Below are positions 14,203 through 21,228 of a stretch of 21,228 nucleotides of DNA, piece by piece. Numbering within the stretch: position 1 is the stretch's first letter; each line of letters starts with the position of its first letter. The translations under genes were made by a program, and so were the position numbers. The DNA is from JAYZVT01 sp050248375 (GTDB taxonomy: Bacteria; Pseudomonadota; Alphaproteobacteria; Rhizobiales; Methyloligellaceae), in the NCBI GenBank assembly GCA_050248375.1, contig JBFWSL010000031.1:1-21228 (forward strand), given 5' to 3'. The notes under the pieces are model-generated. The model was given only the letters and a program-made list of their open reading frames with translations, was not told where the DNA came from and did no database searches.

Positions 14203-14508
14203 TTACCAGCTCGACTTGACCATCCCGGGAATCAGGCCATTGGAGGCCATGTCCCGGAGCGCGATGCGCGACATCTTCAGCTTGCGATAGAAGCCGCGCG
14301 GACGGCCCGACACGTCGCAGCGATTGCGGATACGCGTCTTCGACGAGTTGCGCGGAAGCTGCGCCAGCTTGATGCGGGCAGCGAAACGTTCCTCGGCCGG
14401 AAAGCTCTGGTCTTTCGCGATCGCCTTCAGCTTCGCCCTGCGGCTTGCAAACTTCTTGACCAGCCGGCGGCGCTTCAGATTGCGCTCGATGGAGCTCGTC
14501 TTCGCCAT
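14203..14508 (-). CDS. rpsN: 30S ribosomal protein uS14, zinc-independent type
   Basis: A 101-residue uS14 of the long form that lacks the CxxC zinc ribbon; only one cysteine is present, in RNRCDVSGRPRGFYRKLKMS (about 62-81). It belongs to the 30S head. The start ATG (14506-14508) has a near-perfect AAGGAGGA Shine-Dalgarno 4 bases upstream. It lies 26 bases after rplE. No second zinc-type copy is present in the window. Confidence 0.98.
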   Translation of the reverse strand: MAKTSSIERNLKRRRLVKKFASRRAKLKAIAKDQSFPAEERFAARIKLAQLPRNSSKTRIRNRCDVSGRPRGFYRKLKMSRIALRDMASNGLIPGMVKSSW

Positions 14509-14534
14509 TCAGTCCTCCTTGTTCCCGATCGCCG

Positions 14535-15089
14535 TTACTGGCGGAAGGGGAAATTGAAACCCTTGAGCAACGCACGCGCCTCGTCGTCGGTGGGCGCAGT
14601 GGTGCAGACAATCACGTCCATACCGAGAACCGACTCGACCTTGTCGTAGTCGATCTCGGGAAAGATGATGTGCTCCTTGATGCCGAGCGCATAGTTGCCG
14701 CGGCCGTCGAAACTCCTGGGGCTCAGGCCCCGGAAGTCCCTGACCCGCGGCAGCGCGATGTTCACCAGGCGGTCGATGAAATCGTACATGCGGGCCTTGC
14801 GCAGGGTGACCTTCGCGCCGATCGGCATGCCGTCGCGCACCTTGAAGGTGGCGATGGACTTGCGCGCGCGGGTGACCACGGGCTTCTGGCCGGCGATCAT
14901 GGCGAGCTGCTCGGCGGCGGCGCGCACCTTCTTGGTGTCGTTCACGGCCTCGCCGACGCCCATGTTCAGCACGACCTTCTCCAGCCGCGGAATCTGCATG
15001 GGATTGGCGTAGTTGAACTGCTTCTTCAGCTCTTCGCGAAGCACGTCTTCATAGTGCTTCCGGAGCCGCGGTGTGTAGGCCTCAGCCAT
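14535..15089 (-). CDS. rplE: 50S ribosomal protein uL5
   Basis: A 184-residue uL5, which binds 5S rRNA and contacts the P-site tRNA at the central protuberance. Signatures: YTPRLRKHYEDVLREEL, NPMQIPRLEKVVLNMGVGEA, AGQKPVVTRARKSIATFKVR and the C-terminal TDDEARALLKGFNFPF. The frame is open to 15119, but the family start MAEAYTPRL at 15087-15089 is preferred. It overlaps the end of rplX by 8 bases (ATGGCTGA), which suggests coupling. Confidence 0.98.
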   Translation of the reverse strand: MAEAYTPRLRKHYEDVLREELKKQFNYANPMQIPRLEKVVLNMGVGEAVNDTKKVRAAAEQLAMIAGQKPVVTRARKSIATFKVRDGMPIGAKVTLRKARMYDFIDRLVNIALPRVRDFRGLSPRSFDGRGNYALGIKEHIIFPEIDYDKVESVLGMDVIVCTTAPTDDEARALLKGFNFPFRQ

Positions 15090-15402
15090 CGATCGTCTCT
15101 CCCGAGCGGCGTGCGACACGCACCTTTCGCCCGTCCTTCAGCGTCTTGAACCCGATCCTGGTCGGCTTGCCGTCCTTGGGGTCCTCGATCGCAAGATTGG
15201 AAATATGGATTGGCGCCTCGCGCACGATGATGCCGCCGTCCTGCTGCGGAGATTGCCGCTGATGACGGCGGATGTTGTTCACGCCCTGCACGATGGCGCG
15301 GTTCTCCTGCGGCAGCACCTTGAGCACCTGCCCGCCCTTGCCCTTGTCCTTGCCGGCGAGGACGACGACGTGATCGCCCTTCCTCAACTTCACCTTCGCC
15401 AT
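15082..15402 (-). CDS. rplX: 50S ribosomal protein uL24
   Basis: A 106-residue uL24, an assembly initiator of the large subunit. The KOW motif is clear: KLRKGDHVVVLAGKDKGKGG (about 4-23), with GVNNIRRHQRQSPQQDGGII after it. The start used is the ATG at 15400-15402, giving the family N-terminus MAKVKLRKGD; a GTG one codon upstream is also possible. The ATG shares one base with the rplN stop (TGATG), and the end overlaps rplE by 8 bases. Confidence 0.98.
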   Translation of the reverse strand: MAKVKLRKGDHVVVLAGKDKGKGGQVLKVLPQENRAIVQGVNNIRRHQRQSPQQDGGIIVREAPIHISNLAIEDPKDGKPTRIGFKTLKDGRKVRVARRSGETIDG

Positions 15403-15770
15403 CACAGCACCTCCGGCGCGAGCGACACGATCTTCATGTGCTTCTTGGCGCGCAATTCACGGGTCACGGGGCCGAAGATGCGCGTGCCGACCGGCTCGCC
15501 CTGGTTGTTCACCAGCACGGCGGCGTTGCGGTCGAAGCGGATGATGCTGCCGTCGGGGCGGCGCACGCCCTTCGCGGTGCGCACGACCACGGCCTTCATC
15601 ACCTGACCCTTCTTCACACGGCCGCGCGGGATCGCCTCCTTGACGCTGACCACGATGATGTCGCCGACACTTGCATATTTCCGCTTGGAGCCGCCCAGCA
15701 CCTTGATGCACATGACGCGGCGCGCACCGGAATTGTCGGCGACGTCGAGATTTGTCTGCATTTGAATCAT
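15402..15770 (-). CDS. rplN: 50S ribosomal protein uL14
   Basis: A 122-residue uL14 of exactly the family length, located at the subunit interface (bridges B5/B8). Signatures: MIQMQTNLDVADNSGARRVM, GGSKRKYASVGDIIVVSVKE and the C-terminal FGPVTRELRAKKHMKIVSLA. It is the first gene of the classical spc operon; only 37 bases separate it from rpsQ and no promoter or terminator is visible there, so S10 and spc genes are likely cotranscribed. Confidence 0.98.
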   Translation of the reverse strand: MIQMQTNLDVADNSGARRVMCIKVLGGSKRKYASVGDIIVVSVKEAIPRGRVKKGQVMKAVVVRTAKGVRRPDGSIIRFDRNAAVLVNNQGEPVGTRIFGPVTRELRAKKHMKIVSLAPEVL

Positions 15771-15807
15771 GGTCTCAGACCTTTCAGTCCCGGCAACCTG
15801 TCCGGCC

Positions 15808-16038
15808 CTATGCCTTTACCAGCGCCCAGCGCTTCTTCCTGGAAACCGGCGCGCATTCCTCGATCCAGACCTGGTCGCCGACCTTGGCCTTGTTGGCCTC
15901 GTCATGGGCGTGATAGCGCTTGGTCCGGCGCACGGTCTTCTTCATCACCGGGTGCGTAAAACGGCGCTCGACCAGGACGACAATGGTCTTGTCGTTCTTG
16001 TCGCTGACGACGGTTCCCTGAAGTACTCGCTTCGGCAT
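15808..16038 (-). CDS. rpsQ: 30S ribosomal protein uS17
   Basis: A 76-residue uS17 with the OB-fold signature: MPKRVLQGTVVSDKNDKTIV at the N-terminus, ERRFTHPVMKKTVRRTKRYH (24-43) and HDEANKAKVGDQVWIEECAP after it. It is a primary 16S rRNA binder in the 5' domain. The ATG at 16036-16038 is the only plausible start. It closes the S10 operon, 20 bases after rpmC. Confidence 0.98.
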   Translation of the reverse strand: MPKRVLQGTVVSDKNDKTIVVLVERRFTHPVMKKTVRRTKRYHAHDEANKAKVGDQVWIEECAPVSRKKRWALVKA

Positions 16039-16058
16039 CTGATCTCACCTTGTCCGCG

Positions 16059-16259
16059 CTATTTCGCGGGCTTCTCCTGTTTCTGCTGCGCGATGGTCTT
16101 GATGCGGGCGATGTCACGCCGCACCTGACGCACACGCGCCGTATTCTCCAACTGCCCGGACGCACGCTGGAAGCGCAGGTTGAACTGCTCCTTCTTCAGC
16201 TTCACCAGCTCGTCGGCGAGCTGGTCGGGCGTCATGTCGCGGATTTCGGACGACTTCAT
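16059..16259 (-). CDS. rpmC: 50S ribosomal protein uL29
   Basis: A 66-residue helical-hairpin protein near the exit tunnel, next to uL23. The family pattern is clear: IRDMTPDQLADELVKLKKEQ (6-25), FNLRFQRASGQLENTARVRQ (26-45), then VRRDIARIKTI. The frame is open far upstream (to 17264) in this GC-rich DNA, but the real start is the ATG at 16257-16259, 11 bases after rplP. Confidence 0.97.
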   Translation of the reverse strand: MKSSEIRDMTPDQLADELVKLKKEQFNLRFQRASGQLENTARVRQVRRDIARIKTIAQQKQEKPAK

Positions 16260-16270
16260 CTCTCGGTTCC

Positions 16271-16690
16271 TCAATGCTGCTCGCCCAGGCGCGCCACCAC
16301 GCGGGTGCGGATGGGCAGCTTGGCGGCGCCGAGGCGCAGGGCCTCGCGGGCGACGGTATCGGAGACACCGTCGATTTCGAACAGGATGCGGCCCGGATGC
16401 ACGCGGACGCACCAGAACTCCGGCGTGCCCTTGCCCTTGCCCATGCGGACTTCGGTCGGCTTCTTGGAGACCGGCAGGTCCGGGAACACCCGAATCCACA
16501 CGCGGCCCGCGCGCTTCATCTGGCGCGTCATGGCGCGGCGGGCAGCCTCGATCTGCCGCGCGGTCACGCGCATGGGTTCCTGGGCCTTGAGGCCGTGGGA
16601 ACCGAAATTGAGCTCGGTCCCGCCCTTTGCGGTGCCCTTGATCCGGCCCTTGTGCGCCTTGCGGAACTTCGTGCGCTTGGGTTGCAGCAT
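16271..16690 (-). CDS. rplP: 50S ribosomal protein uL16
   Basis: A 139-residue uL16, which contacts A- and P-site tRNA and is needed for late maturation of the peptidyl-transferase centre. Signatures: MLQPKRTKFRKAHKGR, ELNFGSHGLKAQEP and VRMGKGKGTPEFW (81-93); Arg82 corresponds to the arginine hydroxylated in E. coli uL16. Length is normal. It follows rpsC by 36 bases. Confidence 0.98.
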   Translation of the reverse strand: MLQPKRTKFRKAHKGRIKGTAKGGTELNFGSHGLKAQEPMRVTARQIEAARRAMTRQMKRAGRVWIRVFPDLPVSKKPTEVRMGKGKGTPEFWCVRVHPGRILFEIDGVSDTVAREALRLGAAKLPIRTRVVARLGEQH

Positions 16691-16726
16691 GGTCGTTGTC
16701 CTTCGTCGATCTCTTCAGGCCGGGCG

Positions 16727-17452
16727 TTACTGCGCAGCTCCGGCGCCCTCGCGGCGGCCACCGCCACCCGAACGGCCGCCCTCCTGGGCTTCCATCGCGC
16801 GGCGCTCCTGGGCCATGGGGTCGTGCTCGAGCACCTCGCCCTTGAACACCCAGACCTTGATGCCGATGATTCCGTAAGCCGTGCGGCCGAGCGCCGTGCC
16901 GTAGTCGATGTCGGCGCGCAGCGTATGCAGCGGCACGCGGCCCTCGCGATACCACTCCATGCGCGCGATCTCGGCGCCGCCGAGACGGCCGGAGCAGTTG
17001 ATGCGGATGCCGAGCGCGCCAAGACGCATGGCCGACTGGACGGCGCGCTTCATGGCGCGGCGGAAGGCGACGCGGCGCTCGAGCTGCTGGGCAATGCCCT
17101 CCGCGATCAGCGTGGCGTCGATCTCGGGCTTGCGCACCTCGACGATATTCAGATGCACCTCGGACTGGCTCATGCGGGCGAGTTCGCCACGCAGCTTCTC
17201 GATGTCCTGGCCCTTCTTGCCGATCAGGATGCCCGGACGCGCGGTATGCACGGTCACGCGGCACTTCTTGTGCGGGCGCTCGATGACGATCTTCGAGATG
17301 CCGGCCTGTCCGCGGGTCTTGCGGATATGGTCGCGGATCTTGATGTCCTCATGCAGCAGGCGGGAATACTCGCCGCGATTGGCGTACCAGCGGGAATCCC
17401 AGGTGCGATTGATGCCGAGGCGCAGCCCGATCGGATTGACTTTCTGTCCCAT
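16727..17452 (-). CDS. rpsC: 30S ribosomal protein uS3
   Basis: A 241-residue uS3 at the mRNA entry, part of the ribosomal helicase. The type II KH domain is visible with its GKKG loop (78-81, in PGILIGKKGQDIEKLR), and the helicase-associated RRAMKRAV helix follows RRVAF. The C-terminal domain includes GRLGGAEIARMEWYREGRVP. The last 25 residues are a Gly/Arg-rich tail. The ATG at 17450-17452 gives MGQKVNPIGLRLG; a TTG one codon upstream is less likely. The ATG shares one base with the rplV stop (TGATG). Confidence 0.98.
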   Translation of the reverse strand: MGQKVNPIGLRLGINRTWDSRWYANRGEYSRLLHEDIKIRDHIRKTRGQAGISKIVIERPHKKCRVTVHTARPGILIGKKGQDIEKLRGELARMSQSEVHLNIVEVRKPEIDATLIAEGIAQQLERRVAFRRAMKRAVQSAMRLGALGIRINCSGRLGGAEIARMEWYREGRVPLHTLRADIDYGTALGRTAYGIIGIKVWVFKGEVLEHDPMAQERRAMEAQEGGRSGGGGRREGAGAAQ

Positions 17453-17832
17453 CAAGCGGTCTCCTCGACTTGCCTGACCACCACGGTCAGTTGGGAAAAC
17501 GGTTTCTCGATGCGACCGACACGGCCGCGCGCGCGGGGGCTGAAACGCTTCATAACCAGGTTCTTGCCGACGAAGGCCTCGGACACGACGAGCGAGTCCA
17601 CGTCGAGGTTATGGTTGTTCTCCGCGTTGGCCACGGCCGACTGCAGCGTCTTCTTCACCTCGCGGGCGATCCGCTTGCGCGAGAAGGTCAGGTCGGCCAG
17701 CGCCAGATCCACCTTCTTGCCGCGGATGAGCTGCGCGACGAGGTTCAGCTTGCGCGGGCTGACGCGCAGGCTGCGCGTAATGGCGCGCGCCTCGTTGTCA
17801 GCCAGCCGGCGTTCTCTTTTCGGCTTGCCCAT
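17452..17832 (-). CDS. rplV: 50S ribosomal protein uL22
   Basis: A 126-residue uL22, whose long beta-hairpin lines the nascent-peptide tunnel. Signatures: ITRSLRVSPRKLNLVAQLIR near the N-terminus, LQSAVANAENNHNLDVDSL, and the tunnel hairpin KRFSPRARGRVGRIEKPFS at the C-terminal side. The frame is open to 17874, but that start would overlap rpsS by 38 bases; the ATG at 17830-17832 (MGKPKRERRL) lies 4 bases after the rpsS stop and matches the family. Confidence 0.98.
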   Translation of the reverse strand: MGKPKRERRLADNEARAITRSLRVSPRKLNLVAQLIRGKKVDLALADLTFSRKRIAREVKKTLQSAVANAENNHNLDVDSLVVSEAFVGKNLVMKRFSPRARGRVGRIEKPFSQLTVVVRQVEETA

Positions 17833-17836
17833 GACC

Positions 17837-18115
17837 TCAGCCCTTCTTCGCCTTCTTGTCTCCCGAATGGCCATGGTAGGTGCGGGTCGGCGCGAACTCG
17901 CCGAACTTGTGACCCACCATGTCCTCGGTCACGAGCACCGGAATGTGCTTGTGGCCGTTGTGCACGCCGAAGGTGACGCCGACGAACTGCGGAAGGATCG
18001 TCGAGCGACGGCTCCACGTCTTGATGATGGCGTTGGAGCCGCCCTGACGGGCCTTCTCCGCCTTCTTGAGCAGATACCCGTCGACGAACGGGCCTTTCCA
18101 TACCGAGCGTGACAC
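17837..18115 (-). CDS. rpsS: 30S ribosomal protein uS19
   Basis: A 92-residue uS19 in the 30S head, partner of uS13. Signatures: MSRSVWKGPFVDGYLLKKAE, the SRRSTILPQFVGVTFGVHNG segment (35-54) and HKFGEFAPTRTYHGH near the C-terminus. The start is GTG at 18113-18115, fixed by the family N-terminus, 12 bases after rplB. Confidence 0.98.
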   Translation of the reverse strand: MSRSVWKGPFVDGYLLKKAEKARQGGSNAIIKTWSRRSTILPQFVGVTFGVHNGHKHIPVLVTEDMVGHKFGEFAPTRTYHGHSGDKKAKKG

Positions 18116-18127
18116 CGCGCAGTCTCC

Positions 18128-18967
18128 TTACTTCTTCTTCTTCCGCTGATGACGGCTGCGGAGAATGAATTTCGAGGTCGACTTGTTCGACCGGGTTTTC
18201 TTGCCCTTCGTCGGCTTGCCCCAGGGGCTGACCGGATGGCGGCCACCCGAGGTACGGCCCTCGCCGCCGCCATGGGGATGGTCGACCGGGTTCATGGCCA
18301 CGCCACGGACGGCGGGACGCTTGCCCAGCCAGCGCGTGCGCCCGGCCTTGCCGATGACGACGTTCGAGTTGTCCGGGTTCGAGACCGCGCCGACGGTGGC
18401 CATGCAGCGGGCATGGACCATGCGGGTCTCGCCGGAGTTCAGCCGCAGGATGGCATAGCCGCCATCGCGGCCGACAAGCTGCACATAGGTGCCGGCGGCG
18501 CGGGCGATCTGGCCGCCCTTGCCTTCCTTCATCTCCACGTTGTGGACGATGGTGCCGATCGGCATGTTGGCAAGGCGCATGGCATTGCCCGGCTTGATGT
18601 CGGCCTTTTCGCCGGAGACCACGGTGTCGCCCGGAGCCAGACGCTGCGGCGCCAGGATGTAGTTCAGCTCGCCGTCCTCATACTTGATGAGCGCAATGAA
18701 GGCGGAGCGGTTGGGATCGTACTCCAGGCGCTCCACGCTGGCGGGCATGTCGAACTTGGCACGCTTGAAGTCCACCTTGCGGTAGAGACGCTTGTGGCCA
18801 CCGCCGCGGCGGCGCGCGGTGATGCGGCCGTGGTTGTTGCGGCCGGCCTTCTTGGTCAGCCCTTCCGTGAGGGACTTGACCGGCTCGCCCTTCCACAGAT
18901 GGCTGCGGTCGACCAGCACCAGCTGGCGCTGGCCGGGTGTCGTGGGTTTGAATGTTTTCAGTGCCAT
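18128..18967 (-). CDS. rplB: 50S ribosomal protein uL2
   Basis: A 279-residue uL2, one of the most conserved large-subunit proteins, needed for subunit joining and the peptidyl-transferase centre. Signatures: GRNNHGRITARRRGGGHKRL (42-61), DPNRSAFIALIKYEDGE (84-100) and the conserved histidine-rich loop NPVDHPHGGGEGR (226-238). It ends in a RKKKK tail. The ATG at 18965-18967 has AAGGAAT upstream, and the gap to rplW is 21 bases. Confidence 0.99.
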   Translation of the reverse strand: MALKTFKPTTPGQRQLVLVDRSHLWKGEPVKSLTEGLTKKAGRNNHGRITARRRGGGHKRLYRKVDFKRAKFDMPASVERLEYDPNRSAFIALIKYEDGELNYILAPQRLAPGDTVVSGEKADIKPGNAMRLANMPIGTIVHNVEMKEGKGGQIARAAGTYVQLVGRDGGYAILRLNSGETRMVHARCMATVGAVSNPDNSNVVIGKAGRTRWLGKRPAVRGVAMNPVDHPHGGGEGRTSGGRHPVSPWGKPTKGKKTRSNKSTSKFILRSRHQRKKKK

Positions 18968-18988
18968 CGTCGGATTCCTTCGAGCGCC

Positions 18989-19282
18989 TTACAGACCGGT
19001 GGTCACGTCGATGCTCTGACCTTCCTCGAGCGTCACGATTGCCTTCTTGACGTCCGAGCGGCGGCCGAGCTGGCCACGGAAGCGCTTGAATTTTCCCTTC
19101 CGGTTCAATGTATTGACCGCCTTGACCTTGACCTCGAACAGCGCCTCGACGGCGGCCTTGATCTCGGGCTTGGTGGCGGTGTCGCGGACGTTGAACACCA
19201 CCTGATTGTTCTCCGAGGCCATGGTCGATTTCTCGGTGATGGCCGGGGAGAGGATCACATCGAATGCGTCGAGCTGCTTCAT
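18989..19282 (-). CDS. rplW: 50S ribosomal protein uL23
   Basis: A 97-residue uL23 at the tunnel exit, the docking site for trigger factor and signal recognition particle. Signatures: YDVI-like FDVILSPAITEKST near the N-terminus and VEALFEVKVKAVNTLNRKGK in the middle. The chosen ATG at 19280-19282 has GAGGA 8 bases upstream and matches the family start; a TTG at 19297 would add five residues but has no such support. It lies 11 bases after rplD. Confidence 0.98.
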   Translation of the reverse strand: MKQLDAFDVILSPAITEKSTMASENNQVVFNVRDTATKPEIKAAVEALFEVKVKAVNTLNRKGKFKRFRGQLGRRSDVKKAIVTLEEGQSIDVTTGL

Positions 19283-19293
19283 GGGTCCGTTCC

Positions 19294-19956
19294 TCAAGCC
19301 GCCTTGGCCTTGGGCTTCGCCTTGGCCTTCGCCGCGTCAGCGAAACGCTCCGTGATCGCGTCGATGGCGGCCCTGGTCAGCACCAGCTTGTCGCGGCGCA
19401 GGATGTCGTAGACATTCAGGCCCTGCACCGGCAGCACGTCGATGCCGGGGATGTTGCGGGCCGCGAGGCCCACATTCTTCTCCACCTCGGCGCCATCGAT
19501 GATCAGGGCGGAGCCCAGGCCGAGCTTTCCGAACTGCTTCTTCAGCGCGCCGGTCTTGCCGTCCTTGCTCTCAAGCTTCTCGATCACCACGAGCGCGTCC
19601 GCCTTCGCCTTGGCCGACAGGGCATGGCGAAGGGCGAGCGCCCTCACCTTCTTCGGCAGATCGTGGGCATGGCTGCGCACGGCCGGGCCGAAGGCCTTGC
19701 CGCCGCCGCGGAACTGGGGAACCTTGCGGTCGCCGTGGCGGGCCTGGCCGGTGCCCTTCTGCTTGTACATCTTCTTCGTGGTGCCCTGTATCTCGGAGCG
19801 GCCCTTGGTCTTGTGGGTGCCCGCCTGCCGCCTGGACAACTGATAGCGCACCATGCGCTGCAGGAGGTCGGGGCGCGGCTCGAGGCCGAACACATGCTCG
19901 GGAAGATCCACGGTGCCCGCCTTCTTGGCGTCGAGGGTTGTGACGTCGGCCTTCAT
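19294..19956 (-). CDS. rplD: 50S ribosomal protein uL4
   Basis: A 220-residue uL4 with the extended loop that lines the exit tunnel (KMYKQKGTGQARHGDRKVPQ and FRGGGKAFGP). In E. coli uL4 also attenuates the S10 operon; no such leader is seen here. The C-terminus ends in a Lys/Ala run (AKAKAKPKAKAA). The ATG at 19954-19956 (MKADVTTLDAKKAG) has AAGGA 9 bases upstream and matches relatives. An ATG three codons earlier (19965) overlaps the rplC TGA as ATGA and is the alternative. Confidence 0.97.
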   Translation of the reverse strand: MKADVTTLDAKKAGTVDLPEHVFGLEPRPDLLQRMVRYQLSRRQAGTHKTKGRSEIQGTTKKMYKQKGTGQARHGDRKVPQFRGGGKAFGPAVRSHAHDLPKKVRALALRHALSAKAKADALVVIEKLESKDGKTGALKKQFGKLGLGSALIIDGAEVEKNVGLAARNIPGIDVLPVQGLNVYDILRRDKLVLTRAAIDAITERFADAAKAKAKPKAKAA

Positions 19957-19961
19957 GACAC

Positions 19962-20720
19962 TCATTCCTTACCGGCTTCCGGGGCCGCGTCGGTCTCGGG
20001 CGCCTCAGCGGGAGCGGCTTCGGCCTTCTTCTCGGCACCGCCGGCGGCGGGACGGAAGGAACCCGGCGTCGGCACGCCCTCGGGCAGCTTCTTCTTGACG
20101 GCGTCGCGCAGCAGCACCCAGCCGCCCTTGGCGCCGGGAACGGCGCCATGGACCATGATCAGGCCGCGCTCCTTGTCGGTCTTGACCACCTTCAGGTTGA
20201 GCGTGGTGACCCGGCGGTCGCCCATGTGGCCGGCCATCTTCTTGCCCTTGAACACCTTGCCGGGATCCTGGCGCTGTCCGGTCGAGCCATGGCTGCGATG
20301 GCTGATCGACACGCCATGGGTGGCGCGCAGGCCGCCGAAATTGTGCCGCTTCATGGCGCCGGCGAAGCCCTTGCCGATGCTGGCGCCGCAGGCGTCCACA
20401 TACTGGCCCTCGATGAAATGGTCCGCGGTGATCTCCGCGCCCACGTCGATCATGTTCTCCGGGCTGACGCGGAACTCGACCATGCGGCGCTTGGGCTCAA
20501 CCTTCGCCACGGCGAAATTGCCCCGCTCCGCACGAGTCACGTTCTTGGGCTTGCGCGTGCCGGCGCCGAGCTGGAGCGCGGCATAGCCGTTCTTCTCCGG
20601 CGTGCGCTGCGCCACGACCTGGCAGTTGTCCAGCTTGAGCACGGTGACGGGGACATGTTCTCCCGCATCGGTGAAGATGCGGGTCATTCCCAGCTTCTGT
20701 GCAATTACACCCGACCTCAT
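19962..20720 (-). CDS. rplC: 50S ribosomal protein uL3 with acidic/alanine-rich tail
   Basis: A 252-residue uL3, an early assembly protein whose central loop reaches the peptidyl-transferase centre. Signatures: MRSGVIAQKLGMTRIF, the loop segment GQRQDPGKVFKGKKMAGHMG (148-167; Gln151 corresponds to the PrmB-methylated glutamine of E. coli) and RGLIMVHGAVPGAKGG. Residues from about 223 form an Ala/Glu-rich tail absent from the roughly 209-residue E. coli protein. The frame is open to 20780, but the ATG at 20718-20720 fits the family and has GAGGAT 8 bases upstream. Confidence 0.98.
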   Translation of the reverse strand: MRSGVIAQKLGMTRIFTDAGEHVPVTVLKLDNCQVVAQRTPEKNGYAALQLGAGTRKPKNVTRAERGNFAVAKVEPKRRMVEFRVSPENMIDVGAEITADHFIEGQYVDACGASIGKGFAGAMKRHNFGGLRATHGVSISHRSHGSTGQRQDPGKVFKGKKMAGHMGDRRVTTLNLKVVKTDKERGLIMVHGAVPGAKGGWVLLRDAVKKKLPEGVPTPGSFRPAAGGAEKKAEAAPAEAPETDAAPEAGKE

Positions 20721-20754
20721 GGGTCCGATCCTCAGTTTCCTCGGCCGCAACCGT

Positions 20755-21063
20755 TTAGAGCTTGATTTCGACGTCGACACCGGCAGCCAGGTCGAGCTTC
20801 ATCAGCGCGTCCACGGTCTGCGGCGTCGGGTCGATGATGTCGAGAAGACGCTTGTGCGTGCGCATCTCGAACTGTTCACGGCTCTTCTTGTCGATATGCG
20901 GCGAACGGTTGACGGTGAACTTCTCGATCCGCGTCGGCAGCGGAATCGGTCCGCGAACCTCCGCGCCGGTGCGCTTCGCGGTATTCACGATCTCCTTCGT
21001 GGAGGCGTCGAGAATGCGATGGTCGAACGCCTTCAGCCGGATGCGGATATTTTGCTGTTGCAT
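20755..21063 (-). CDS. rpsJ: 30S ribosomal protein uS10 (NusE)
   Basis: A 102-residue uS10, which is part of the 30S head and, with NusB, acts in transcription antitermination. Signatures: NIRIRLKAFDHRILDASTKE, TGAEVRGPIPLPTRIEKFTV (32-51) and NRSPHIDKKSREQFEMRTHK (52-71). It is the first gene of the S10 group and follows tuf by only 39 bases, so no long autoregulatory leader is present and it is probably cotranscribed with tuf. Confidence 0.99.
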   Translation of the reverse strand: MQQQNIRIRLKAFDHRILDASTKEIVNTAKRTGAEVRGPIPLPTRIEKFTVNRSPHIDKKSREQFEMRTHKRLLDIIDPTPQTVDALMKLDLAAGVDVEIKL

Positions 21064-21078
21064 GTCAGTTCACCCACG

Positions 21079-21095
21079 GGCCCCGAAAGGGAGCC
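21079..21095 (-). other. Small hairpin between tuf and rpsJ
   Basis: The minus-strand transcript can form GGCUCC-CUUUC-GGGGCC, a 6-bp stem with one G-U pair and a 5-base loop, 7 bases after the tuf stop codon. There is no U-tract. It may modestly separate or stabilise the tuf and rpsJ messages. Confidence 0.35.
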
Positions 21096-21102
21096 GTTTG
21101 CC

Positions 21103-21228
<126 letters not shown>

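Noticed and set aside
16059..17264. Frame of 401 codons ending with rpmC
   Set aside because: Only the last 66 codons match uL29; the rest is an out-of-frame reading of rplP and rpsC.
16274..18112. 612-codon open frame on the plus strand opposite rplP-rpsS
   Set aside because: It is antisense to four well-supported ribosomal genes, has biased low-complexity composition and shows no family motif.
20721..20780. 20-codon N-terminal extension of uL3 (start at 20780)
   Set aside because: It would overlap the end of rpsJ and lacks homology; the ATG at 20718-20720 has a good Shine-Dalgarno.

Overview
This window is a dense, entirely co-directional stretch of a GC-rich alphaproteobacterial chromosome. 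Every gene I can support is on the minus strand, so transcription runs from position 21228 towards 1. The gene order is S10 - spc - adk - alpha, then degP, rarA, crcB, rluC, a HAD hydrolase and an ATP12-type F1-ATPase chaperone. ATP12 is a marker of alphaproteobacteria and mitochondria. The absence of rpmJ and rpsD from the spc/alpha part and the alpha-type RpoA fit the same assignment. The family or genus cannot be fixed from the sequence alone; a Rhodospirillales- or Rhizobiales-like organism is plausible.

Right part (21228-6634), read in transcription order: the 3' end of a tuf gene (EF-Tu), then rpsJ, rplC, rplD, rplW, rplB, rpsS, rplV, rpsC, rplP, rpmC, rpsQ (S10 operon); rplN, rplX, rplE, rpsN, rpsH, rplF, rplR, rpsE, rpmD, rplO, secY (spc operon); adk; and rpsM, rpsK, rpoA, rplQ (alpha operon). 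Most gaps are under 60 bases, with short overlaps at rplC/rplD, rplV/rpsC, rplN/rplX, rplX/rplE and secY/adk. The only large gap is 218 bases between adk and rpsM. It carries an inverted repeat, a weak promoter-like element and a second hairpin, so it is the likeliest site for separate control of the alpha genes. A clear rho-independent terminator follows rplQ at 6573-6600.

Left part (6540-952): degP (periplasmic Do-type protease), rarA (replication-fork AAA+ ATPase), crcB (fluoride channel), rluC-like pseudouridine synthase, a HAD phosphatase and ATP12. The last five are linked by 4-base stop/start overlaps or a 5-base gap and look like one operon. A 193-base spacer with a degenerate two-armed REP-like palindrome separates them from the 5' half of a propionyl-CoA carboxylase beta-subunit gene (pccB), which runs off the left edge.

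The genes work mainly in making proteins (ribosome, RNA polymerase alpha, SecY translocon, adenylate kinase), with an added group for envelope quality control, genome maintenance, rRNA modification and ATP synthase assembly. I found no mobile element, CRISPR array, tRNA or rRNA gene, and no convincing new system. The notable signals are non-coding (the inverted repeats at 9193-9217, 8163-8186, 6550-6565 and 834-915) or small protein peculiarities: a histone-H1-like tail on uL15, a four-cysteine adenylate kinase and a TTG start on rpsM.
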